The position numbers and the translations under genes were made by a program. Under the pieces are notes generated by a model. It searched no databases. It saw only the letters and a program-made list of their open reading frames with translations, and was not told the DNA's origin. This document shows, piece by piece, positions 7,248 through 15,269 of a DNA stretch of 64,000 nt. Source of the DNA: Haloferula sp. BvORR071 (GTDB lineage: Bacteria; Verrucomicrobiota; Verrucomicrobiia; Verrucomicrobiales; Akkermansiaceae); the NCBI RefSeq assembly GCF_000739615.1, contig NZ_BATP01000019.1:150862-214861 (forward strand), in the 5' to 3' direction. Every line of letters starts with the position of its first letter. The stretch's first letter is position 1.

Positions 7248-9764
7248 ATGTTTTCGTTTTCGTGGCCGGTTTTGCGGCGGCTCTTGATCCTCGTCCTGCT
7301 CCTGGCAGGCCGCACACTAGCGGACAGTCCTGAGACCCGGGACGTCCAGTTGTCCCGCGGCCCTGGGGTCACCTACATCTTCAAGGGGCCGGAAAAGCCC
7401 GTCGCAGGCATCGTTTTCGCCTCCGGCGACGGCGGCTGGACGGACTGGGAAAACGACATGTGCGGCTGGCTGGCAGAGGCCGGCTGGCGGGTCGCCGGGC
7501 TGAATTGCCGGACCTATGCGGAAACCGACTACGACGGCGACCTGCTGGGCAACGATTTCGCCACCTTGGCCAAGGAGATGAACCTGCCGCCGGGCACTCC
7601 GATTTTCTACGGCGGCTGGTCGATGGGGGCCGGGCAGGCGGTGGCGGCGGCCGGCATGGAACGGCCGGACAACCTCAAGGGTCTGCTGCTTTTCTCCTGC
7701 GGCTCCCGCGGCCGCTTCGGTCTGCGGATGAAGGACGAGCTGGGGATCGCCCCGACCGGCGACGGTACCTTCGCGTTGAGCGAATTCAACGATTCGCTCA
7801 AGGACCTGCGGGTGGCACAGTTCCAAGGCGGCGCCGACTTCATTTCCAGCACCGCTTGGATCAAGAACCTGCCCGCGCCCTCGGCCCTCTACGAAATGCC
7901 GGGCTACGACCACGGCTTCGACGGCCCTGATCTCAAGTTCAAGCCCAGCGTGAACCAAGCGCTGGGCTGGCTGATGGGCGATGATTCGATGGCCCCGGCG
8001 AATACCTCCAAGGTTTTGCCATGGGGACTCTCCCCGCTGTGGCCGATGGCGGCGCTGAGTATCCTTTTGGTCATCGTTTTCCTGTTCATGCGGCGCCATG
8101 CCATCCGGCTGCTGGTTGCCGCCTTGGTGCTGATCGGCCTGGCGAACTTGCTGGAAGCAATGCTGCCGAAGCCGCCGGAGGTGATCGACTGGATGCAGCA
8201 GTGGTATCCGCTCGGCCTCAGCGAGCGGGTCAGTGAAGACAGCCGCCTCCTGCTGCTGCTCTCCGGCCTCTCCCTGCTGGTCTTGGCCCGCGGCCTGGGA
8301 CGCCGCAAGCGGGTGGCATGGTGGCTGGCCACCGGGCTGCTGGCCGCTTCCGCGCTGTTGCACTTGGTACGCGCCTTCGATTGGCACCACGCGGTGGCCG
8401 CCTTGGTGCTGATGGTCCCTCTGATCCGCTGGCGCCGGGAATTCATCGCCCGCTCGGATGCGCCCTCGCTGCGCCTCGGCCTCGCGGTGGCACCGCTGGT
8501 CGCGGTGGTCGTGATTCTCTACGGAACGATCAGCCTGCACGATCTGGGCGAGTCCGGGAAACTGCCGGAGCCGATCGACTGGGCCCGAGCGCTCGGCTCC
8601 TCGTCCACGGCGGTCGCAGGACTGGCAGATTCAATGGACGACACCTCGCCCGAGGTCGGACGCCTCCTGGACCGTCTGCGTTTGACCGGAATTGCCGGCG
8701 GGGCGCTGGTCCTCTTCTTGCTCCTCCGACCGGTGCTTCTCTCGCGGGTGAGTTCCGCCGGTGAGGACGAGCGGAAGCGCGCTGCGGAGATCCTGGCGCG
8801 CCATGGGATCGACCCGAGCGACCCCTACACCCTGCTTCCGGACAAGCACTACTATTTCCACGAGTCCGGCGAGGGCTATGTGGCCTACGCCTGCTGGCGG
8901 AATATCGCCGTGGTGCTGGCGGACCCGGTTTGCCCGCCGGAAATGCGCCAAGGGCTTGTTGAGCACTTCGTCCGCTTCTGCCGCAAGCAGGACTGGACCC
9001 CGATCTTCTACGGCACCCGCCAGGAGAACCGCGCGCTCTACGAGTACGCCGGCCTCGTCACCTTCAAGGTGGGAGAGGACGCGCGCATCCCGCTCTCCGA
9101 ATTCAGCTTGGCTGGAGGCAAATTCCAGAACCTCCGCACCGCCCGAAACAAGGCGAAAAAGGAGTCGCTGGGCTTCCGCTGGTACGATGCAGCGGCCGGC
9201 GTGGACCACGGGCTGGAGGCGCAACTCACCCTGCTCTCCGACAATTGGCTGCGCTCGAAAAGCGGCGGCGAGATGACCTTCGACCTCGGTTCCTTCTCGC
9301 TGGCGGACATCCGCGAGAATGGCTGCGCCGTGGCCTTCCAGGCAGACGGGCAGCTGGAGTGCTTCGCCACCTGGCGGCCCTACGCGGCAGGCAAGGGCCG
9401 GGCTCTCGACTTGATGCGCGGCCGCGGTTCCCCAGGCGGCATCATGGACTTCCTGATCCTCGAAAGTCTTGACCACTTCCGCGAGAGCGGTGTGGAGGAG
9501 ATCAGCCTCGGCAGCGCACCGCTGGCCAATACCGAGACCGATCCGGCCAACCTCTCGAAGGAGGAGCGGCAGGTGAAAATGCTCTTCGACAAGTTCGACC
9601 GCTTCTACCGCTATAAGTCGCTCTTCGACTTCAAGCGCAAGTATCACCCGGCATGGCAGGGTCGCTATCTGGCCTATCCGCCGGGGATCCTGCTGGCGCG
9701 GATTGGGCTGGCAGTGGCAGCCGTGCACCTGCCGGGAGGATTCCGCGGACTGCTGAGGTCGTAA
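7248..9764 (+). CDS. AcvB/VirJ-type hydrolase fused to MprF/LpiA-type lysyl-phosphatidylglycerol synthase
   Basis: This 838-residue protein has three parts. A signal sequence (about residues 1-26) leads into an alpha/beta-hydrolase domain of the VirJ/AcvB type (about 30-245) with the nucleophile elbow GGWSMGAG (Ser about 125) and a likely catalytic His in GYDHGFDGP. Seven membrane segments follow (about 260-505). The C-terminus (about 515-830) is a DUF2156/MprF aminoacyl-transfer domain, with LPDKHYYF, WRNIAVVLADPV, LSDNWL, MTFDLGSFSLADI, ALDLMRGR, GGIMDFLILESL, EISLGSAPLAN, SLFDFKRKYHPAW and RYLAYPPG. In alphaproteobacteria lpiA makes lysyl-phosphatidylglycerol and the co-transcribed acvB hydrolyses it. 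Seven membrane segments would put the hydrolase outside and the tRNA-using domain inside. The usual N-terminal flippase half of MprF is absent. ATG 7248 was chosen because it directly precedes the signal sequence. Confidence 0.87.
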   Translation: MFSFSWPVLRRLLILVLLLAGRTLADSPETRDVQLSRGPGVTYIFKGPEKPVAGIVFASGDGGWTDWENDMCGWLAEAGWRVAGLNCRTYAETDYDGDLLGNDFATLAKEMNLPPGTPIFYGGWSMGAGQAVAAAGMERPDNLKGLLLFSCGSRGRFGLRMKDELGIAPTGDGTFALSEFNDSLKDLRVAQFQGGADFISSTAWIKNLPAPSALYEMPGYDHGFDGPDLKFKPSVNQALGWLMGDDSMAPANTSKVLPWGLSPLWPMAALSILLVIVFLFMRRHAIRLLVAALVLIGLANLLEAMLPKPPEVIDWMQQWYPLGLSERVSEDSRLLLLLSGLSLLVLARGLGRRKRVAWWLATGLLAASALLHLVRAFDWHHAVAALVLMVPLIRWRREFIARSDAPSLRLGLAVAPLVAVVVILYGTISLHDLGESGKLPEPIDWARALGSSSTAVAGLADSMDDTSPEVGRLLDRLRLTGIAGGALVLFLLLRPVLLSRVSSAGEDERKRAAEILARHGIDPSDPYTLLPDKHYYFHESGEGYVAYACWRNIAVVLADPVCPPEMRQGLVEHFVRFCRKQDWTPIFYGTRQENRALYEYAGLVTFKVGEDARIPLSEFSLAGGKFQNLRTARNKAKKESLGFRWYDAAAGVDHGLEAQLTLLSDNWLRSKSGGEMTFDLGSFSLADIRENGCAVAFQADGQLECFATWRPYAAGKGRALDLMRGRGSPGGIMDFLILESLDHFRESGVEEISLGSAPLANTETDPANLSKEERQVKMLFDKFDRFYRYKSLFDFKRKYHPAWQGRYLAYPPGILLARIGLAVAAVHLPGGFRGLLRS

Positions 9765-9776
9765 GTCACAGCGTGC

Positions 9777-9797
9777 GTGACGGTTTCCGTCACTTTC
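9777..9797 (+). terminator. Possible weak terminator hairpin
   Basis: A perfect 7-bp stem GTGACGG / CCGTCAC (9777-9783, 9787-9793) with a TTT loop follows the fusion gene by 12 bases and is followed only by TTTCC. The T tract is short, so termination may be partial. Confidence 0.35.
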
Positions 9798-9860
9798 CAA
9801 ATCGTTCTTCCGGCGGTCATTTCCCTTTCATTTTCCGGAAAAAGCCTTTTGTTCCCGCGC

Positions 9861-11807
9861 ATGGTTCCGCCCGCTAGCAGCACCAAGGCCCCGAAGCCCA
9901 AGAAAGAAACCAATGGATGGTCCACCGAGCAATCGGCGGAGCTCTATGGCGTGGACAATTGGGGTCACGGCTTCTTCGGCGTGAACAAGGATGGTCACGT
10001 CACGGTGAAGTTGGTGGACGACGAGGGCCACAAGGAGGTTTCACTCTTCGAAATCATCCAAGGTCTGCGCGACCGCGGCACGGACTTGCCGGTGCTGCTG
10101 CGCTTCCGCGATCTGCTGCACTGGCGGATCCGCGAGCTGAACGAATCCTTCCGCCAGGCGATCAAGGAAACCGGCTATCGCGGCGAATACCGCGGCGTCT
10201 ATCCGATCAAGGTGAACCAGCAGCGGCAGGTGATCGAGGAGATCTCCGAGTTCGGCAAGCAGTACCACTACGGTCTGGAAGCTGGCTCGAAGCCCGAGCT
10301 GATCGCCGCGCTCGCGCACATGCACGACACCGAGGCCTACATCGTCTGCAACGGCTACAAGGACGAGGAGTTCATCGACCTTGCGCTACACGCGCAGAAG
10401 ATGGGCTTGAAGGTGATGCTGGTGCTGGAGATGCCCACCGAGCTGGATCTGGTGCTGGAGCGTTCCCGCAAGGTGGGTGTGCTGCCGAATCTCGGCGTGC
10501 GCGTGCGCCTCTCAACCCGCGGCTCCGGCCACTGGGCGGAGAGCGCCGGCGACAAATCGGTCTTCGGCCTCAGCGCCAACCAAGTCATCGAAGTGGTCGA
10601 TCGCCTCAAGGAAGAGGGCTACCTCGGTTGCTTGCGGATGCTGCACTACCACCAAGGCAGCCAGATCCCGAACATCGCCGCGATCCGTGAAGGTGCCACC
10701 GAGGTGGCACGGATGTATTGCGACCTGGTCAAGGAAGGCGCCCCGATGGGTGTGCTCGACATGGGCGGTGGTATGGCGGTCGACTACGATGGCTCGCACA
10801 CGAATTTCCACTCCTCCTGCAACTACTCGATCTCCGAGTACTGCACTGACGTGATCGAAACGATCATGCAGATCTGCGACAAGGCGGGGGTCGCGCATCC
10901 CAACCTGATCTCGGAATCCGGCCGCGCAATCGTCGCCTACTACTCGGTGCTGGTCTTCAACATCCTGGATGTCTCGACGGTGCAAACCACCGAGACCGCA
11001 CCGGCCACGCCGGAGCAGGCACCGCAGAACCTGCTCAACCTGATTGCGGTCAACAAAGACCTCAGCAAGCGCAACCTGCAGGAGTGCTTCAACGACGCGC
11101 TCTACTACCGCGACCAGGTGCGCGCCCAGTTCTTCTATGGCTCCGCGACGCTACGTGAGCGCGGACTGGCCGAGGCCTGGTTCTGGCACATCATGACCCG
11201 GATCTCGAAGTTGATCCTGGAACTGGACATCGTGCCGGAAGACCTGCGCGAGCTTTCCGATACGCTGGTCGATTACTACTACGGGAACTTCAGCCTCTTC
11301 CAGAGCCTGCCGGACTCTTGGGCGATCAAGCAGCTCTTCCCGGTGATGCCGATTCACCGCCTCGACGAGCGTCCGAAGCAGCGCGCGGTCATCGCGGACA
11401 TCACCTGCGATTGCGACGGCAAGATCGACCGCTTCATCGACCGCGAGGACGTGGCCAAGGTGCTGCCTCTGCACAGCATCAAGCCCGGCGAAGAATACTA
11501 CATCGCGACCTTCCTGGTGGGAGCCTATCAAGAGACCTTGGGTGACCTCCACAACCTCTTGGGCGATACCAACGTGGTGGGTGTCCACATCGAGGACGGC
11601 AAGCCGGTTTACACCCACGAGGTGGAAGGCGACACCGTGGCCGACGTGCTGAGCTACGTGGAGTATGATCCGAAGGAGCTGGTGGGACGCTTCCGGGCCT
11701 TTGCCGAGAAGGCGGTGGCACAGGGACGGATCTCGCCGAAGGAGCGCCGCGAGGTGCTGGATCTCTACCGGACGGGCTTGAGCGGCTACACTTACTTCGA
11801 GGGGTGA
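9861..11807 (+). CDS. speA: Biosynthetic arginine decarboxylase
   Basis: This 648-residue protein has the usual SpeA length. It converts arginine to agmatine with PLP. Visible signatures are GVYPIKVNQQ (PLP lysine K117), GLEAGSKPEL, MLHYHQGSQIPNI (the conserved His-x-Gly-Ser pair), VLDMGGGMAVDYDG, LISESGRAIVAYYS and, in the C-terminal half, ADITCDCDGKID and LVGAYQETLGDLHNLLGDTN. The N-terminus WSTEQSAELYGVDNWG is also typical. ATG 9861 was chosen over upstream codons because the family begins a few residues before that motif. With nspC upstream it suggests putrescine and spermidine synthesis from arginine; the agmatine-processing enzymes are not in the window. Confidence 0.95.
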   Translation: MVPPASSTKAPKPKKETNGWSTEQSAELYGVDNWGHGFFGVNKDGHVTVKLVDDEGHKEVSLFEIIQGLRDRGTDLPVLLRFRDLLHWRIRELNESFRQAIKETGYRGEYRGVYPIKVNQQRQVIEEISEFGKQYHYGLEAGSKPELIAALAHMHDTEAYIVCNGYKDEEFIDLALHAQKMGLKVMLVLEMPTELDLVLERSRKVGVLPNLGVRVRLSTRGSGHWAESAGDKSVFGLSANQVIEVVDRLKEEGYLGCLRMLHYHQGSQIPNIAAIREGATEVARMYCDLVKEGAPMGVLDMGGGMAVDYDGSHTNFHSSCNYSISEYCTDVIETIMQICDKAGVAHPNLISESGRAIVAYYSVLVFNILDVSTVQTTETAPATPEQAPQNLLNLIAVNKDLSKRNLQECFNDALYYRDQVRAQFFYGSATLRERGLAEAWFWHIMTRISKLILELDIVPEDLRELSDTLVDYYYGNFSLFQSLPDSWAIKQLFPVMPIHRLDERPKQRAVIADITCDCDGKIDRFIDREDVAKVLPLHSIKPGEEYYIATFLVGAYQETLGDLHNLLGDTNVVGVHIEDGKPVYTHEVEGDTVADVLSYVEYDPKELVGRFRAFAEKAVAQGRISPKERREVLDLYRTGLSGYTYFEG

Positions 11808-11823
11808 GGTGACAATGGCCGTA

Positions 11824-11853
11824 GCTCTCAGCGCGCCGGTAGGCGCGAAGAGC
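11824..11853. terminator. Hairpin between convergent speA and histidine kinase genes
   Basis: A 6-bp GC stem CGCGCC-GGTA-GGCGCG (11832-11847) is extended by GCTCT/AGAGC flanks. It sits in the 49-base gap between two convergent genes. There is no T tract on either strand, so intrinsic termination is uncertain. Confidence 0.35.
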
Positions 11854-11856
11854 GGC

Positions 11857-13221
11857 TCACTTCGCCGGCAACTGAAGGATCGCACGCAGGCCGCCATCGG
11901 GGCGGTTTGTCAGTGAGAGATCGCCGCCGTGATTGAGGAGGATGGTGCGGGCGATCGTAAGCCCGAGTCCGGTACCACCGGTACCACGATTGCGCGAACC
12001 CTCTAAGCGAACAAAAGGAGTAAAGACCCTATCTCGATCCGCCTCGGCGATCCCTGGGCCGTCGTCGTCCACGATGATGTCCAAGTGATGCTCGGCGAGT
12101 GCGGTGGAAACCCGGGCGCGATGGCCGTAGCGCACGGCGTTTTCGATCACATTGCGCAAGGCGCGGCGCAGGGCATCGGCGCGGCAGCGCCAAGGCAGCG
12201 GCCCCTCGCCGATGAATTTCGCGTCCCACCCGAGCAGGGATAGATCTTCGCACAGGCTCTCTAACAGCGCATGGACATCCAGGGTCCGGGTCGGCTCCGC
12301 GGTGGCCTCCTCGCGGGCAAAGGCGAGGCTGGCTTCGGTGATGGCCTTCATTTCGTCCAGAGTGGCGACGAGCTTGTCACGCGCTTCGGGATCTTCGACG
12401 AACTCGGCTTGCAGGCGCAGCGAGGTGATCGGAGTACGCAGGTCGTGGCTGATTGCCGCCATCATGCCGGTGCGGTCCTCGACGTAGCGCTTGAGGCGGG
12501 ACTGCATGCGGTTGAAGGCGACGGCCGTGCGCCGGATGTCATCGGCACCCTCCTCGGGAAGCGGCTCGGTCTCCTCCCCTCGCCCGAGCTTCTCCGCGGC
12601 ATCACTGAGGCGGCGCAGCGGACTGCCGACCCGGCGTGCGATCAAAGCGGTGACCAAGCACAGCGCCACCGCGGTAATGGCCATGGAGATGTAGTAGGTG
12701 CCGGGTGGGCTGGCGGGAGCGCCGGGCTTGGCATAGACGGCATGAAGCCAGCGGCCGCCGCTAACCTCGGTGGCGAGACCGAAACCATTCCACTCCGGCA
12801 GGTGCACCAGCATGGCAGGCGAACCGGCACGCCATTCATCCAGCGACAAGCTCTCCCATTTCACATTGGCCTGAATAGGCAGGTCCTCTGCCGCCGGGGG
12901 CCGTGTGGATTCCATCAGCTGGGCACGGGCTTGGCTTTCCCACTCCAGAGGATCACCACCGGGCTTGGGTCCGAACCAGTAGCGGACCGCAACCGTATTC
13001 GCGGTATCGAGGATACCCTGATGCAGCCCCGGATCGGCGGCTTCTAGCAGACGTGCAACGGAGGCGGCCCGCCCGAGGAACTCGTCGCGGCGCAGCAGAA
13101 AGACCGTGCGCATCTGGTCGCCACGATAGATCGCGAAAAAGATGAGCTGGGAAACCGCGAGTGCCAGCAGCAGCAGCGTGATCCATTGCCCGGTGAGGCT
13201 GCGCATCCAGAAACGTTTCAT
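11857..13221 (-). CDS. Sensor histidine kinase (OmpR-partner type)
   Basis: This 454-residue kinase has a membrane segment near residues 10-28, a periplasmic sensor region to about 160, and a second membrane segment near 162-183. A HAMP linker follows (RRVGSPLRRLSDAAEKLGRG), then the phospho-acceptor helix AISHDLRTPITSLR (His about 259). The ATPase domain has the N box NVIENAVRYG, the G1 box DDDGPGI and the G2 box GTGGTGLGLTIA. All catalytic motifs are intact. ATG 13221 lies 5 bases after the stop of the response-regulator gene; an upstream in-frame start would overlap that gene. The pair diverges from an RND efflux operon and probably controls it. Confidence 0.92.
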   Translation of the reverse strand: MKRFWMRSLTGQWITLLLLALAVSQLIFFAIYRGDQMRTVFLLRRDEFLGRAASVARLLEAADPGLHQGILDTANTVAVRYWFGPKPGGDPLEWESQARAQLMESTRPPAAEDLPIQANVKWESLSLDEWRAGSPAMLVHLPEWNGFGLATEVSGGRWLHAVYAKPGAPASPPGTYYISMAITAVALCLVTALIARRVGSPLRRLSDAAEKLGRGEETEPLPEEGADDIRRTAVAFNRMQSRLKRYVEDRTGMMAAISHDLRTPITSLRLQAEFVEDPEARDKLVATLDEMKAITEASLAFAREEATAEPTRTLDVHALLESLCEDLSLLGWDAKFIGEGPLPWRCRADALRRALRNVIENAVRYGHRARVSTALAEHHLDIIVDDDGPGIAEADRDRVFTPFVRLEGSRNRGTGGTGLGLTIARTILLNHGGDLSLTNRPDGGLRAILQLPAK

Positions 13222-13226
13222 CTCTC

Positions 13227-13955
13227 TTATGCCGGGGTCACGGTACCGGTGAAGCAGTAGCCGTCGCCCCAATAGGTTTTGATGAGCATCGGGTTCTTCG
13301 GATCTTCCTCAATCTTGCGGCGCAAGCGACTCACCTGATTGTCGATGCTGCGGTCCCAGACTTCCGCCTCGCGGCCGCTGGTAAGATCGAGTAGGGCATC
13401 GCGGCTGAGCACCTTGCCGGGATGTTCGAGGAAGACGCAGAGCAGGCGATACTCCGCGGTGCTGAGCGGCACCGCCACACCATCGCTGCCGGTCACCTCA
13501 TGGCGCGAGAGATCGAAGAGCTTGTCGGCGAAGCGCAGGCGGCTCGATTTTGTTAGAGGGGGCTCTTCGTTCGTGGCATGGGTGCCGCTGCGGCGCAGCA
13601 CGGCGCGGATGCGGGCCAGCAGCTCGCGCGGATTGAAAGGTTTGACGAGGTAATCGTCGGCGCCGATTTCCAGGCCGATGATGCGCTCGGTGTCCTCGGC
13701 CATGGCGGTCAGGAAGATCACCGGCAGGCCGGTGGTGGCGCGCAGGTGACGGCAGAGCGACAGGCCGTCCTCGCCGGGCATCATGATGTCGAGCACCACG
13801 AGGTCAGGTGTCTCGCTACGCTCGAGCTGGGCGCGGAACTCCGCGGCGCTGGCAGCGGCGCTCACCGTGAAGCCGTGCTGGCCGAGATACTTCACCAGCA
13901 ATTGGCGAATCTCCTGATGATCATCCACGACGGCGATGTGCGGGCCGACTTCCAT
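13227..13955 (-). CDS. OmpR-family response regulator
   Basis: This 242-residue regulator has a receiver domain (residues about 8-120) with acidic pocket VVDDH, phospho-acceptor D56 in VVLDIMMPGEDG, the switch Thr in FLTAMAED, and Lys in YLVKPFNPREL. A C-terminal winged helix (about 150-238) has the OmpR pattern LLCVFLEHPGKVLSRDALLD and SIDNQVSRLRRKIEEDP. ATG 13955 has GAAGAAGG 3-4 bases upstream; the longer reading frame adds an unlikely 51-residue extension. It is the first gene of the two-component pair and diverges from the RND genes by about 180 bases. Confidence 0.93.
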   Translation of the reverse strand: MEVGPHIAVVDDHQEIRQLLVKYLGQHGFTVSAAASAAEFRAQLERSETPDLVVLDIMMPGEDGLSLCRHLRATTGLPVIFLTAMAEDTERIIGLEIGADDYLVKPFNPRELLARIRAVLRRSGTHATNEEPPLTKSSRLRFADKLFDLSRHEVTGSDGVAVPLSTAEYRLLCVFLEHPGKVLSRDALLDLTSGREAEVWDRSIDNQVSRLRRKIEEDPKNPMLIKTYWGDGYCFTGTVTPA

Positions 13956-14132
13956 GCCTTCTTCTCTTCTGCCGCTATCATCGCAGTTTGCGCGGCGGGA
14001 GTGTGGAAAAAATTGTCGCAAAGTGTGTCGCCACCCCGCGAACCGCGACAATTCGCGACGATAAACCGGGCCACCTGACACGCATTTCGCGGGTTCCCAT
14101 GCTATCAATTTCCCCGTCCCCGCTTCCGCTCC

Positions 14133-15269
14133 ATGAAATCCGTCTTCCGGGCCCTGGTCGTCATGTTAGTCCTATCCGCCATTTCCCTGCTGGTCTGGCA
14201 GGCCCGGGCGAAGTCGCTCGGCAAGTCCGCCGACAAGGGCCCGAAGGGGCCGCAAGTCGTGCCCGTGACGCTCGCCGAGGTCTCTCGACAGGACATCCCG
14301 GTGTGGCTGGAGGGGATCGGCACAGTGCAGGCTTCGAATTCGGTGACGGTGCGACCGCGGGTCGGCGGGATCTTGGAGAGCGTGGAATTCAGCGAGGGCG
14401 CGATGGTGAAGGCCGGCGATGTGCTGGCACGGATCGATCCGCGGCCCTTTGAATCCGCTCTGGCGCAGGCGAAGGCAAAGAAGGCACAGGACGAGGCACA
14501 GCTTGCGAATGCCAGTGCCACCTTGGCCCGCTCGCAAAAGCTGGTGAAAGAAAACGCGGTCAGCCAACAAATCGTGGATCAGGCGGAGGCAGCGCAGGGC
14601 CAATACGAGGCGCTGGTGAAGGCCGATCAAGCGGCGATTGATGCGGCGCAGCTTGATCTGGATTTCACCGTGGTGCGCGCACCGATTTCGGGGAGGACGG
14701 GTGTTCGAATGGTTGATGCGGGGAACGTGGTCACGGCCAGCCAGGCGGAGGGACTGGTGGTGCTGAACGAGATCCAACCGGTGTCGGTAATCTTCACGCT
14801 GCCGCAGCGGCACTTGGCGGCCTTGAGCCCGCACATGAAGCCGGGAGCCGCTCCGCTGAAGACCCAGGCCGTGGATGATGACGGCAGGACCCTGGATGAA
14901 GGAAGCCTGACTCTGGTGGACAACCAGATCGACAACACCACCGGCACTCTGCGACTGAAGGCGACTTTTCCTAACAAGGACTTCACCCTCTGGCCCGGCC
15001 AGTATGTCTCGGCGAAGGTGCTGGTGGAGACCAAGCAGGGCTCGCTGGTGGTGCCCACCGAGGCGGTTCAGCCGGGGCTGAAGGGCGACTTCGTCTATCT
15101 CGCGAAGGAGGATCAAAGCGTGGAGGCCCGGCAAGTGGATGCCGGGATGGAGCTGGAAGGCATGACGGTGATCGAGAAGGGCTTGCAGCCCGGTGACCGG
15201 GTGGTGCGCGAAGGCCAGAACAAGCTGAAGCCGGGCGCCAAGATCAGCGTGAAGGAAGCCAAGCTATGA
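14133..15269 (+). CDS. RND efflux pump periplasmic adaptor (MdtA-like)
   Basis: This 378-residue membrane-fusion protein has an N-terminal membrane anchor (residues 4-24) and an exposed linker. The biotinyl-lipoyl halves are VTVRPRVGGILESVEF and APISGRTGVRMVDAGNVV, with a helical hairpin between them (about 105-165). Beta-barrel and membrane-proximal domains follow (LRLKATFPN, LWPGQYVSAKV, LVVPTEAVQP). The pattern matches MdtA/AcrA-type adaptors. Its stop overlaps the start of the permease gene (ATGA, 15266-15269), so the two are translationally coupled. No outer-membrane channel gene follows, so a TolC-like protein must be encoded elsewhere. Confidence 0.93.
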   Translation: MKSVFRALVVMLVLSAISLLVWQARAKSLGKSADKGPKGPQVVPVTLAEVSRQDIPVWLEGIGTVQASNSVTVRPRVGGILESVEFSEGAMVKAGDVLARIDPRPFESALAQAKAKKAQDEAQLANASATLARSQKLVKENAVSQQIVDQAEAAQGQYEALVKADQAAIDAAQLDLDFTVVRAPISGRTGVRMVDAGNVVTASQAEGLVVLNEIQPVSVIFTLPQRHLAALSPHMKPGAAPLKTQAVDDDGRTLDEGSLTLVDNQIDNTTGTLRLKATFPNKDFTLWPGQYVSAKVLVETKQGSLVVPTEAVQPGLKGDFVYLAKEDQSVEARQVDAGMELEGMTVIEKGLQPGDRVVREGQNKLKPGAKISVKEAKL

